This document shows positions 1 to 7,569 of a DNA stretch of 36,291 nucleotides, piece by piece. The DNA is taken from NCBI GenBank assembly GCA_018304145.1, contig JAGVWU010000003.1, forward strand, positions 1-36,291, read 5' to 3'. A model generated the notes under the pieces. The model was not told the origin of the DNA, made no database searches, and was given only the letters and a program-made list of their open reading frames with translations. The stretch comes from Candidatus Pacearchaeota archaeon (GTDB taxonomy: Archaea; Nanobdellota; Nanobdellia; Pacearchaeales; GW2011-AR1). Position 1 is the first letter of the stretch, and each line of letters opens with the position of its first letter. The position numbers and the translations under genes are program-made.

Positions 1-90
1 AATCGCTTATGTGAAAAAACCTCCTTCAAAAAATATGAATATGATAACAAATTGGTAAGTTTGTTTAGTTATAGTTATGAGCGAAGCGAA

Positions 91-308
91 TTAACTCGTT
101 TGATAAGGCGCCTCTTCAATAGCCAAGTCAAACATTCTTTTTAATTCTACATCCATTTTAACTAAACTTGATTTTCTTCCCCTAAACTAAAATAATATCC
201 CAAAGCTCCCAAATAATCTCTATTATCAATAAAACTTCTAAATAATTCTCTAATTGATGTTAATTTTTGTTCTTCACCATCAACAGATTCAACCAAGCTC
301 ATTTCCAT
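91..308 (-). pseudogene. Small ORF with an apparent -1 frameshift
   Basis: The first ATG (306-308) lies inside the 3' end of the citramalate synthase gene, so the two would be translationally coupled. The first frame encodes 48 residues and stops with TAG at 162-164. A neighbouring frame runs through the same G-run (minus-strand GGGG near 185) and continues for about 30 residues to a TAA at 91-93. Joining the frames with one extra base gives a coherent acidic helical protein of about 72 residues, including DYLGALGYYFSLG followed by RKSSLVKMDVELKRMFDLA. I see no known family. It could be a genuine frameshifted gene, an assembly error in the homopolymer, or simply a 48-residue protein. Confidence 0.35.
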
Positions 309-1953
309 CCTCACAGCAATTATTTAATTTAATAAGATAATATCTGAACCCCTTTTCCAAAGCTTCTATTGCGCTTTCAAGAATATTTTTATCAACACCA
401 ACAACAGTAAACTCTTCTCCATCCTGAAAAGTTATCATTGTCCTGACAGAACTTTCTTCAGCTCTCCTTCTTGCAATCTCAACATGAAAATCAATCAGCT
501 TAAGATTTTCAATTTCAGGATATTCTTTTGAAAGAATTTTTTTCAAGGTTTTAAATGCAGCATCAACAGGTCCGCCATCAACTTCAAATTCTCCTTCAAT
601 TATCTTTTCATTTAATCGACATTCAACCTTAAAATAAGAGGTTTCATTTCTATTTACAACCTCGCTTCTTATCTCCCATGCATTTATCTTGAAAATCAAA
701 TCATTTGAACCAAAATATTTTTCAATCAGTAAGAATTGTTCAGCCTCATAAACTCCTGATTTATAACCTTCATTCTCATATTTTCTTAATTCCTCAAATA
801 ATCTTTTGATTTTTTCTTTTGTTTCTTCATTATTTTTATCTAATTTATATCCAAACTTTTCAGCAATTCCTACAATAGAATTCCTTCCTCCCAAGGTATT
901 CATTATTATATTCCTTTTATTCCCAAAATCATAGGGATTTACATGTTCATAACTTGCCCCTTTTGCATGAGCATCAATATGAACACCCGCTTTATGAGAA
1001 AAAGCCAAATCACCGACAAAAGTTCTTTTTTCAGGGATATTTATCCCAGCCAGCCTAAAACCATCTTCATTTATTTTTTTTAATTTTTTTAAATCAATAT
1101 TAAGGTTATTTCCTAATTTTTTTATATAAACCGGAAGAAATTCTGAAAAATCAAGATTTCCTATTCTTTCTCCAATTCCATTTATTGTTCCCTGAACTTG
1201 AGAAATATAGGGCAGACACGATAAGGTATTTGCCAATGCCAATCCGCAATCATTATGAAAATGAACCCCAAATCTCGCTTGAAATCCAGAAGATTTTAAT
1301 ATCTGTCCTGTTTCTCGGACAATCTTTTCAGCTTCATCAGGCAAAAGACCTCCATTTGTATCACATAAAATAATTCTTTCAGCTCCTCCATTGATTGCAG
1401 CAATAATGGTTTGGATTGCGTAATCTTTATTGCTCCAAATTGGTTTTACATTTTCTTTTGTTCCAATTTGGAGGCTTAAAGAATTCTCATTTGAGAATTC
1501 TTTATTTTTCTTAAATGCATCAAAATAATGTTCAGCATCATAAAAAACAATTAAACCCTTTTCTTTTAGGAATTTAACACTTTCAAAAATTTTTTTTAAA
1601 TTTTCTTCAGGAGTTATTTTCAATTGTTTTTCAACATGAGAGATAGAGCTTTTCCCAAAGATGCATGCATATTTTGCTTTGCAATTGACAATTGAATTTA
1701 AATTTTCATCATCTTCAGCAAGAGGTTTTATTGAAGTTGAGCCAAAGGCAACAATTTTTGCATTTTTTACAATTTTCAAACAATTAGAGAAACTTTCAAA
1801 GATTTCCTTAGAAGCCATAGGCCATCCCAATTCAATATAATCAATTCCAAATTCATCAAGTTTTCTGCATAATTCAATCCTGCTTTCAGCATTAAAACTA
1901 GCTCCATGAGCCTGTTCTCCTTCTCTTAATATGCAGTCATAAATTTCTAGCAT
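289..1953 (-). CDS. cimA: (R)-citramalate synthase (CimA-type, LeuA family)
   Basis: Predicted to condense pyruvate and acetyl-CoA to citramalate, the entry into threonine-independent isoleucine synthesis. The 554-residue length and the opening DCILREGEQAHGASF are typical of the long citramalate synthase family (TIGR00977 type) rather than isopropylmalate synthase. A TIM-barrel HMGL-like domain covers about residues 1-270, with the metal-binding HFHND motif near residue 230. A LeuA-type regulatory/dimerisation domain covers about residues 425-545. Its start overlaps the stop of the upstream 74-residue ORF by 7 nt, so the two are coupled. A homocitrate synthase-like role is less likely from the N-terminal motif. 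No other isoleucine or leucine gene is visible nearby. Confidence 0.88.
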   Translation of the reverse strand: MLEIYDCILREGEQAHGASFNAESRIELCRKLDEFGIDYIELGWPMASKEIFESFSNCLKIVKNAKIVAFGSTSIKPLAEDDENLNSIVNCKAKYACIFGKSSISHVEKQLKITPEENLKKIFESVKFLKEKGLIVFYDAEHYFDAFKKNKEFSNENSLSLQIGTKENVKPIWSNKDYAIQTIIAAINGGAERIILCDTNGGLLPDEAEKIVRETGQILKSSGFQARFGVHFHNDCGLALANTLSCLPYISQVQGTINGIGERIGNLDFSEFLPVYIKKLGNNLNIDLKKLKKINEDGFRLAGINIPEKRTFVGDLAFSHKAGVHIDAHAKGASYEHVNPYDFGNKRNIIMNTLGGRNSIVGIAEKFGYKLDKNNEETKEKIKRLFEELRKYENEGYKSGVYEAEQFLLIEKYFGSNDLIFKINAWEIRSEVVNRNETSYFKVECRLNEKIIEGEFEVDGGPVDAAFKTLKKILSKEYPEIENLKLIDFHVEIARRRAEESSVRTMITFQDGEEFTVVGVDKNILESAIEALEKGFRYYLIKLNNCCEDGNELG

Positions 1954-2171
1954 TTTAAACTTCTTTCAATTTCCTCTCTTGCTTTTGCAAAATCTTTTTG
2001 TGATATAGAACTGTATTGAACATAATCTTTTATTTCAGGGGATAATGAAGCATGAAAGGATAACGCTTCTATATGCCCTTTAGTATGATAAAGACTAATA
2101 AATTCATATGCAGCTTCAGCTTCTCTTGTCATGCTATCCCCTTCACTTGTTGCAGTAGTATCTAAACTCAT
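1947..2171 (-). CDS. Small acidic hypothetical protein upstream of cimA
   Basis: A 74-residue soluble, mostly helical protein with no family I recognise. Its start has a clear Shine-Dalgarno sequence (GGAG, 5 nt before ATG) in a stretch repeated almost exactly before the ORF at 2583-2684. Its TAG stop overlaps the cimA ATG by 7 nt. It is therefore co-transcribed with cimA, but nothing in its sequence ties it to branched-chain amino acid synthesis. Confidence 0.6.
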   Translation of the reverse strand: MSLDTTATSEGDSMTREAEAAYEFISLYHTKGHIEALSFHASLSPEIKDYVQYSSISQKDFAKAREEIERSLKC

Positions 2172-2205
2172 AAAAACTCCAGCAAACCCAGAATTTTGAG
2201 CCTGC

Positions 2206-2289
2206 TTATATAAAAATAAAGATTATGCTAAAAATCATGCTAGCTATAACTGATATAAAATTCATTTTGTTTATATTTTTGCCAGCCAT
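2206..2289 (-). CDS. Tiny 27-residue membrane peptide, leader module A
   Basis: ATG 2287-2289 to TAA 2206-2208. The peptide starts MAGKNINKMNF and continues as a hydrophobic segment ending IFIFI, enough for one membrane helix. A TTTAAAAA box is centred near 2315, 26 nt before the ATG, which fits a leaderless archaeal transcript. The 3' flank leads into the Shine-Dalgarno and start of the 74-residue ORF. An equivalent arrangement recurs at 2721-2786. Translation is not proven; the support is the conserved layout and the promoter spacing. Confidence 0.4.
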   Translation of the reverse strand: MAGKNINKMNFISVIASMIFSIIFIFI

Positions 2290-2310
2290 AGTTATTATTA
2301 AGAATAAGGG

Positions 2311-2318
2311 TTTTTAAA
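2311..2318 (-). promoter_or_regulatory. TATA-like box of leader module A
   Basis: The minus strand reads ATTTAAAAACCC here, centred about 26 nt upstream of the ATG at 2289. The same TTAAAAACCC core stands 25 nt upstream of the ATG of module B. Confidence 0.45.
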
Positions 2319-2332
2319 TATTTTTATACTAA

Positions 2333-2581
2333 TCAATTTGAAGACATTTCCCTAATTGCTTCTTGAACAATTCTAGATATATCTTCTTCAATCTTATGAT
2401 TAATGTCTTTGCCATTTCTATTTCTTAAATACTCATAAATTCTATTATGTATTGCAATAGTATCAATCTGATAAAAAGTATTGCATTTGTATCTCGCACA
2501 AAATTCAGGAGGTAAATCTCTTCCTGTTCTGCAATTATTATATCTTGAGCATTGATTTAAACTAATCTTTTCAGTAATCAT
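2333..2581 (-). CDS. Small hypothetical protein with four cysteines
   Basis: An 82-residue protein whose N-terminal half carries four cysteines at roughly residues 11, 17, 28 and 33, spaced like a small metal site, followed by a charged helical C-terminus. I recognise no family; zinc binding is only an inference from the spacing. Its ATG follows the stop of the 33-residue ORF after one base, and a GGATG stretch 9 nt upstream may act as ribosome-binding site. Confidence 0.55.
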   Translation of the reverse strand: MITEKISLNQCSRYNNCRTGRDLPPEFCARYKCNTFYQIDTIAIHNRIYEYLRNRNGKDINHKIEEDISRIVQEAIREMSSN

Positions 2582-2582
2582 G

Positions 2583-2684
2583 TTAAAAACATCCTTTTAA
2601 TTTATTTATAAATATTTTTATTACTCTTTTTGTTTCAGAAAAATTCTCTTTCAAAGACAATGCAATTGTTATTTTATAACTCAT
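2583..2684 (-). CDS. 33-residue basic peptide, second ORF of module B
   Basis: Starts MSYKITIALSLKENF and ends KLKGCF. The start is chosen by an excellent Shine-Dalgarno context, GCAGGAGTTTTTATGAG, nearly identical to the one before the 74-residue ORF (2171). It ends one base before the next ATG (2581). It is amphipathic and basic, with no recognised domain. It could be a real small protein or a translated leader for the 82-residue gene. Confidence 0.45.
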   Translation of the reverse strand: MSYKITIALSLKENFSETKRVIKIFINKLKGCF

Positions 2685-2720
2685 AAAAACTCCTGCAAGC
2701 CAAAAATGAATCAAGGCTTG

Positions 2721-2786
2721 TCAGATGACTAATAGCAGAACTAAAATAATCACAGAATTCAATATAATTGAATTGTTTTTAGCCAT
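2721..2786 (-). CDS. Tiny 21-residue membrane peptide, leader module B
   Basis: ATG 2784-2786 to TGA 2721-2723. It starts MAKNNS and ends in a hydrophobic run VIILVLLLVI. A CTTAAAAAC box at 2807-2815 lies 25 nt upstream, as expected for a leaderless start, and overlaps the 3' end of the MFS gene. The same order (promoter, tiny hydrophobic peptide starting ATGGCT, GGAGTTTTTATGAG, next ORF) occurs at 2160-2320. Confidence 0.4.
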   Translation of the reverse strand: MAKNNSIILNSVIILVLLLVI

Positions 2787-2810
2787 GATTTACTCAAGAA
2801 AAAGGGGTTT

Positions 2811-4016
2811 TTAAGTTTTGTTATAATTTTTGTTAAATATGATAAAAATATTAACAAGAATAAGAAATAATCCTATGCCTAAAAACACGCTCCTTATGCC
2901 AAATATTTCTGCTACGAAACCACCTATTATAGGGGTTATTACATATCCCAAATCCATAAAGAAGTCCCAAATTCCAGCTATCTCACCTTTTTTTTCATTA
3001 TATGAAAGGTCTATAATCAAACCAGAAGCAGCTGGAAAAGAAAAAGTCCATCCAATTGATATTAATATAGCAGAACTAAATATAAAAATAAAATTGGAAC
3101 TTATTGAAAAAAGAATCAAAGATGCACCCATTATAAACAAACCTAAAATCAAGATTTTTTTCTTTCCAAATTTATCTGCAAGTTTTCCAGCAGGGCAAGA
3201 TAAAAAAATTCCAAGAAAAGAGAAACATGCAAGTAAAATTCCTCCCAAACCAGGATTCATTCCAAGAACATCATTACCATAAAATAAAGGACCAAAAGTC
3301 AATAATATCTGTTCCCATCCAGTCAATAAAAGAGAAATTAAAAGAAGCAGAATTCCAAAAGCTTTAAAGTTTCTTATTTTTTTTAATTCATAAGTTAAAG
3401 AAGAGAAATTAAATAATTTCATTGATTTAATAAAGCTACGATTATTGCTCTCTTTTAACCCAAAGATTAAAACAATTATAGCCAATATAACAAGCAGGAC
3501 ATAAGCAGAAATAATGCCTGCAAAACTTAAATATAGCAAGATAAATCCTCCAGCTAAAGCACCAATTGTTTGCCCCAAATATTTTACTTCAAGATCAAAA
3601 CCATAATAGGAAGCCCTTCTATTTTTATTAGTCATTGAGGCGAATTTTGCATCTCTTGGCACTCTCCATGTCTGAAATGCAAATCCCCATAAAAGAAAAA
3701 CAATTGCCAAAACTAAGCTTCCTTTTAAAAGAAATATCAAACTGCTGATTATTATTAATAGTATTAATCCAGAAATCATTAATTTTTTTTTACTGGTTTT
3801 ATTACAAAATAATCCAACAGGAACATCAATTAATATTCCAGTTACAGAAGCAAGTGAAAGTATTAGTCCTATCTGAAAAAAAGAAAGATTAATGCTTTCA
3901 AGATACTTTGGAAATGAAAACTCCAGTATGTAATCAGCAGTAAGCCACAGGAAAGTAGCCAAAATCAAAATAAATATCTTTGAGTTGACAAATCTTTTGA
4001 TCTTATAAAAAACCAT
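2811..4016 (-). CDS. MFS transporter
   Basis: A major facilitator superfamily permease of 401 residues with about 12 hydrophobic helices. Two inter-helix basic loops of the family are visible: GLFCNKTSKKK in the first half and GKLADKFGKKK in the second, the latter matching the classical loop 8-9 motif. The substrate cannot be told from sequence. I place the start at 4016 because this ATG follows the upstream stop by one base (TAAAATG), a junction used repeatedly in this window; an ATG at 4037 would overlap the preceding gene by 20 nt. It forms an operon with the homospermidine synthase-like fragments, so an organic cation or polyamine substrate is possible but unproven. Confidence 0.85.
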   Translation of the reverse strand: MVFYKIKRFVNSKIFILILATFLWLTADYILEFSFPKYLESINLSFFQIGLILSLASVTGILIDVPVGLFCNKTSKKKLMISGLILLIIISSLIFLLKGSLVLAIVFLLWGFAFQTWRVPRDAKFASMTNKNRRASYYGFDLEVKYLGQTIGALAGGFILLYLSFAGIISAYVLLVILAIIVLIFGLKESNNRSFIKSMKLFNFSSLTYELKKIRNFKAFGILLLLISLLLTGWEQILLTFGPLFYGNDVLGMNPGLGGILLACFSFLGIFLSCPAGKLADKFGKKKILILGLFIMGASLILFSISSNFIFIFSSAILISIGWTFSFPAASGLIIDLSYNEKKGEIAGIWDFFMDLGYVITPIIGGFVAEIFGIRSVFLGIGLFLILVNIFIIFNKNYNKT

Positions 4017-4017
4017 T

Positions 4018-4584
4018 TTAAATGTATAGATGTTCAAATTTATTTTTTCTTTTTAATCTTATTTCAGGATTGTATTTATCAATAACAAAATTATTATTTT
4101 TCTTTTTAAAAACAAATTCCTGGATTCTCATATTATCAAACATATAGTATTTGTAATGCTTGTCAAATAAATCCTCAACAAAATAAATTCCATTTTTCAT
4201 TTTATCAAACATAAGAGAAAACAGCGCTGAAAATATTCCTATTGAAACCTGCAGATAAGTAGCACTTGTTCCAATAACTGCTAAATTAGGTATTGAATTA
4301 AGATAATAGACTTTTTTGTCTTTATAATCCAGTATAACTCCTATGCTGTCTGCGCCATCGAGTATCTTTTCAGTGTTATCAGCTTTTATAAGGTCTTTCC
4401 TATAAATATTATTATTCTTCTTGTATATTTCTTCGAGTTTTTCCATAGTTTTCATATTAACAGCATAAATAAACTTAGATGGTATATCATATTTTTGACC
4501 TATTGTCAAATTTTCTTCATGCAGGATGGTAAATCCTTTTGGATATTTGTCATATTTCAAAACTGGAGAAAGTATCTTTTTCAT
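4018..4584 (-). CDS. Homospermidine synthase-like protein, C-terminal part
   Basis: 188 residues corresponding to the C-terminal half of a saccharopine dehydrogenase/homospermidine synthase-family enzyme, with GADSIGVILDYKDKKVYY and a later TSATYLQVS segment matching the family's substrate-binding half. It is in the same reading frame as the upstream ORF; only one TAG codon (4591-4593) and two sense codons separate them. No Shine-Dalgarno sequence stands before this ATG. This is more consistent with a recent nonsense interruption, or readthrough, than with an evolved two-gene arrangement. The MFS gene follows immediately. Confidence 0.7.
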   Translation of the reverse strand: MKKILSPVLKYDKYPKGFTILHEENLTIGQKYDIPSKFIYAVNMKTMEKLEEIYKKNNNIYRKDLIKADNTEKILDGADSIGVILDYKDKKVYYLNSIPNLAVIGTSATYLQVSIGIFSALFSLMFDKMKNGIYFVEDLFDKHYKYYMFDNMRIQEFVFKKKNNNFVIDKYNPEIRLKRKNKFEHLYI

Positions 4585-4590
4585 ATCTAA

Positions 4591-5286
4591 CTAGTGTTTT
4601 ATGGCATTTGGATATAATTTTTTTAATTTGTTTCTTCCAAGTACAATTCCAGAAGGGTCTCTTACATCTTCAACTAAAAACTCATGAATAGACCAAGTCA
4701 TCATAGGAGCCCATTTTTTTGATATAACTGAAGTATCATATTCAAAGTGTATAACTTCTCTAGGAACTCCAAATTTCTCTATCCCATATCTGACCCACAT
4801 ATTAACATTTCCAGGATTCATTCCAGAACACAGTATATGTACAGCATTGTTTATCTTATCTTTTTTTCCATAGATATAATAAATTAATTCATCAACAGTT
4901 TTTTCTTCAGCATTCATCGCAGTATTTATATAGTTTATCTTAACTTTGTCAGTAATTTCAATAATAGGTATAGAATCCATATCCGTTATATCTAATACAA
5001 TATCAATTTTATATCTTTTTAAAATATCTATATATTCTTCTCTTTTTTCAGGCAATTTAATCTCTTTATGAATAAAGACATAATTCAGTGCTTTGTGGTC
5101 AATATAAAGGTTTGATAAAACCTTTCTATTTTTGTCCAATAATATTAACTTGTTAAATAAATTCCTGTGATGAATAAGATTATGTAGAAAAGCATTTGCA
5201 ACTCCTCCAGATGCTCCAAGAACTAATAAATTAGGTTTCTTTATCAACTTCCCGCCTCTTTCTTTATATTTATAATAAATTTGCAT
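4591..5286 (-). CDS. Homospermidine synthase-like protein, NAD(P)-binding part
   Basis: 231 residues with a Rossmann glycine motif, GASGGVANAFLHN, near residue 25. The segment SGMNPGNVNMWVRYG corresponds to the CGANPG region of bacterial homospermidine synthases. It ends ...NAIKH-TAG and the frame then continues into the C-terminal part. Homospermidine synthase makes homospermidine from putrescine with NAD+; a saccharopine dehydrogenase-like relative is the alternative. The true start may be the TTG at about 5244, preceded by AGAGGCGGGA, because a TATA-like TTTATATA overlaps the annotated ATG. Confidence 0.68.
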   Translation of the reverse strand: MQIYYKYKERGGKLIKKPNLLVLGASGGVANAFLHNLIHHRNLFNKLILLDKNRKVLSNLYIDHKALNYVFIHKEIKLPEKREEYIDILKRYKIDIVLDITDMDSIPIIEITDKVKINYINTAMNAEEKTVDELIYYIYGKKDKINNAVHILCSGMNPGNVNMWVRYGIEKFGVPREVIHFEYDTSVISKKWAPMMTWSIHEFLVEDVRDPSGIVLGRNKLKKLYPNAIKH

Positions 5287-5387
5287 ATATAAATTAATCT
5301 AAATAAGTCGCACTTAGGCCATACATACCTTTATAAACAGACAATTCATCTTTTCAGAAATACATAATAGATAAAATCATAAACATA

Positions 5388-5438
5388 AAAAATCTGTAAA
5401 AGATTTTTGTGGTCCAAAAATTTCTCAAAAGAAATTTT
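5388..5438 (+). promoter_or_regulatory. Two consecutive hairpins in the leader of the CxxC gene
   Basis: Stem 1 is AAAAATCT (5388-5395) with AGATTTTT (5401-5408). Stem 2 is AAAATTTC (5417-5424) with GAAATTTT (5431-5438). Both lie between a TATA-like CTTTATAAA (about 5330-5338) and the Shine-Dalgarno of the gene at 5485, giving a leader of more than 100 nt where most genes here are leaderless. A terminator function for another transcript is possible. Confidence 0.4.
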
Positions 5439-5484
5439 AGGAAAATTGAATTCTAGTATGTCAATTATCAGGAGGAAATATATA

Positions 5485-5664
5485 ATGGGAAGATTCGATG
5501 GCGGCTCAAGAGGCGGATTCAGAAGATTCGACGACAGACCGGTAGAAAAGCATAAAGCAGTTTGCTCTGAATGTAAGCAAGAATGTGAAGTTCCATTCAA
5601 ACCTACAGAAGGCAGACCAGTTTTTTGTTCAGAATGTTGGAAGAAAAGAAATCCAAGATTCTAG
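5485..5664 (+). CDS. CxxC-x17-CxxC zinc-binding protein
   Basis: A 59-residue protein: a Gly/Arg/Phe-rich N-terminus (MGRFDGGSRGGFRRFDD) followed by CSEC, exactly 17 residues, then CSEC, with the conserved VPFKPTEGRPVFC core. This matches the small CxxC-x17-CxxC family common in DPANN and candidate-phyla genomes, and it should bind one zinc. The RGG-like N-terminus suggests nucleic-acid contact (inference). The start at 5485 is fixed by AGGAGGAAATATATAATG; an upstream in-frame ATG at 5458 lies before this ribosome-binding site and is unlikely. Confidence 0.85.
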   Translation: MGRFDGGSRGGFRRFDDRPVEKHKAVCSECKQECEVPFKPTEGRPVFCSECWKKRNPRF

Positions 5665-5860
5665 ATTGCAAAAAACAAACTTAATTATAATTATTTTTTA
5701 TTATTCTATTTTTTAAATTCTATTTTTGAAAGGTTTTTATATTACCTTTGACATATATTCTAAGTAAATTAAAGGAAAAATTACCAATCATTTTTAAAGG
5801 AAAGATGATTTGTTAGGAAAAACTTTTAAAAGTTTTAAGAACCTTGGGTTTTATACAAAC

Positions 5861-6559
5861 ATGAACAAAAATCTTGAAAAAACAATTGATTATCTTAAAA
5901 AAAAGAAAAAAATTCTTTTTTTAACAACCTCTAATAGATGGTCCGGTTCAAAAGATGAGCCAAAAAGCGCTTTGTTAGCAAAGGAAATAGCCTCTAAATT
6001 AAACAATAAAGTTACAATAATTGACGTAGCAAAACTTGCAATTTATGTTTGTGAAGGAAATGTTTCTAAAAGAAAATACAACGATTGCGGTGAAAAATTC
6101 GCTTTATTAAAAGACGAGGAAAAAAATCCATCTCAATGCCACAGATGCTGGGCTTCTTTGAATAATCCTGATGATGAATTATGGAGAATTTCAAAAGAGC
6201 TTTTTCAATCAGATTGCGTTGTTTTCTTTGGCTCTATAAGATGGGGGCAGATGAATTCCATTTACCAGAAACTAATTGAACGATTGACCTGGATTGAAAA
6301 TAGGCATTCCACTTTTGGAGAAAGCAATCTGCTTAAAAATATTGATGCAGGCTTGATATGCATCGGACATAACTGGAATGGAAAAAATGTCATAAAAATA
6401 CAGAAAAAAGTACTGAACTTCTTTGGATTTAAAACACCCAAGGAATTATTTTGGAATTGGCAATATACCAATGATGCGAATGAAGAGTCGCAGGAATCTT
6501 ATAAAAAAGCTTTTCCTAAATTTATAAAAGATTTTGAGATAGAGGTTTCTGAGGGTTGA
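5861..6559 (+). CDS. Flavodoxin-family NAD(P)H-dependent oxidoreductase
   Basis: About 232 residues with a flavodoxin/NADPH-dependent FMN reductase fold. The first strand and phosphate loop are ILFLTTSNRWSGSKDE, followed by a strand with VTIIDVAK, a Cys-containing insert (C-x2-C in QCHRCW), and VVFFGSIRWGQMNS, the usual position of the second FMN-binding loop. Cysteines in the insert (DCG, CHRC) resemble iron-sulfur flavoproteins, but the classical cluster spacing is not evident. The open frame extends up to a TTG at 5810. I prefer the ATG at 5861 because it precedes the fold closely, but the start is uncertain. Stop TGA is followed directly by a hairpin. Confidence 0.72.
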   Translation: MNKNLEKTIDYLKKKKKILFLTTSNRWSGSKDEPKSALLAKEIASKLNNKVTIIDVAKLAIYVCEGNVSKRKYNDCGEKFALLKDEEKNPSQCHRCWASLNNPDDELWRISKELFQSDCVVFFGSIRWGQMNSIYQKLIERLTWIENRHSTFGESNLLKNIDAGLICIGHNWNGKNVIKIQKKVLNFFGFKTPKELFWNWQYTNDANEESQESYKKAFPKFIKDFEIEVSEG

Positions 6560-6588
6560 AGATTATCTAAATATAATTTAATAATCTT
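6559..6588 (+). terminator. Hairpin directly after the flavodoxin-family gene
   Basis: AAGATTAT (6559-6566) pairs with ATAATCTT (6581-6588) over 8 bp, beginning within the stop codon. An AT-rich tail follows. Terminator or 3'-end stabiliser. Confidence 0.4.
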
Positions 6589-6722
6589 AATATTTTATTT
6601 GAGGTTCGCATACTCTCCTTTTAGAATAGGTTAAGTTTTGATAAGAGAATCGAGATTAAATGAATCCGATGAACCACTTATCGTTTTTGTACATTAATAA
6701 ATAAACAAAAATTTTAAGTTAT

Positions 6723-6807
6723 ATCAACGGAAATAAATTTTAGGAAAATTTTTTCCTTGATAGATAGGATAAGAAAGGGTAAATTGTCCGGAAATTAATT
6801 TCTTATC
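6723..6807. ncRNA. Two-hairpin repeated element, copy 1
   Basis: Hairpin I is closed by ATCAA (6723-6727) and TTGAT (6757-6761), with GGAAATAAATTTT pairing AAAATTTTTTCC inside. Hairpin II pairs GATAAGAAA (6768-6776) with TTTCTTATC (6799-6807). The 13-nt TTGATAGATAGGA (6757-6769) and the 11-nt CGGAAATTAAT (6789-6799) are identical in copy 2 at 13088-13166, 32 versus 31 nt apart. It sits between convergent genes, so it is not their promoter. I draw it on the plus strand but cannot prove the transcribed strand. It matches no RNA family I know. Confidence 0.45.
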
Positions 6808-6841
6808 TTATAACTTTAGCTTATTAAAATTAAAAATAATT

Positions 6842-7477
6842 TCACAAATTTTTCTTTGCAAAAGGATTTTCCCATTCAACCAAACTTCCTGCTTTTATCT
6901 CAATTTCATCTGCTTTTTTTAATCCAGCTATTTGCTTTCTGTCTAAAATCTGGAAATGCTCAACATCAGCCAGATGCTGGGGAATATACCAAATATCTTC
7001 TTCATCAATCACCCAGTTTTTATCATCAAATCTTGTTAAATCAACAGGCATTGAAAAACTGCGAAGAGTTTTTCTTCCATCATCATTCATATATTCATGA
7101 AAAAAACTCATTACCAACTCTCTTATTGAGTCATATACAGGTTCTCTGTATCTTAAAATAGCGTGATTGGTTTTTGACAATGCTCCCCATTTTCCGTTTG
7201 TTTTAAATACAGCTATTACATGGTCAAAATCATTTCTTGAAGCAGTTAAATCAACAATCAATGGATGCCCAATATTATTTATTCTTAAAGCCAATGCACC
7301 AAACATTGCTCCTTCCATGCAATGGCATTTATTTTGTCTAAGAACCATTCTAGGAGACAGGCAGGTATCCCCATTTTCTTCAAAGTTAACTGGTATTTTA
7401 TTAAGAAAATTCTGTATTTTAACAGGATTGTTCAATTTTTTAAAAATTGCAAGTTCTTCATCATTTAAGCCGAACAT
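6842..7477 (-). CDS. Transglutaminase-like cysteine protein, conserved hypothetical
   Basis: 211 residues. CHCMEGA (residues 51-57) followed by a helix, then DLTASRNDFDHVIAVF with His86 and nearby aspartates, and GKWGALSKTNHAILRYR. This is the Cys...His...Asp order of transglutaminase/papain-like folds and resembles a conserved hypothetical family found in bacteria. Cys53 and His86 are the probable catalytic pair (inference). It has no signal peptide. It stands alone with about 100 bp on each side. The substrate is unknown. Confidence 0.6.
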   Translation of the reverse strand: MFGLNDEELAIFKKLNNPVKIQNFLNKIPVNFEENGDTCLSPRMVLRQNKCHCMEGAMFGALALRINNIGHPLIVDLTASRNDFDHVIAVFKTNGKWGALSKTNHAILRYREPVYDSIRELVMSFFHEYMNDDGRKTLRSFSMPVDLTRFDDKNWVIDEEDIWYIPQHLADVEHFQILDRKQIAGLKKADEIEIKAGSLVEWENPFAKKNL

Positions 7478-7569
7478 AGGTCACCTCTAAACAAACTTAT
7501 TTAATATTATTTATATATCTAACTAACTTTTAATTTTTATTCTTTCTTTCATCTGTTTTGCACTCTGCA

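Noticed and set aside
2830-3282. 150-residue plus-strand ORF opposite the MFS gene
   Set aside because: Antisense shadow of membrane-helix codons; no start signal.
4591-4593. TAG encoding pyrrolysine in the homospermidine synthase-like gene
   Set aside because: TAG ends several other genes here normally (74-residue ORF at 1947, CxxC gene at 5664, rubrerythrin at 15995, membrane protein at 19435), and no pyl genes are visible in the window. A simple stop is more likely.
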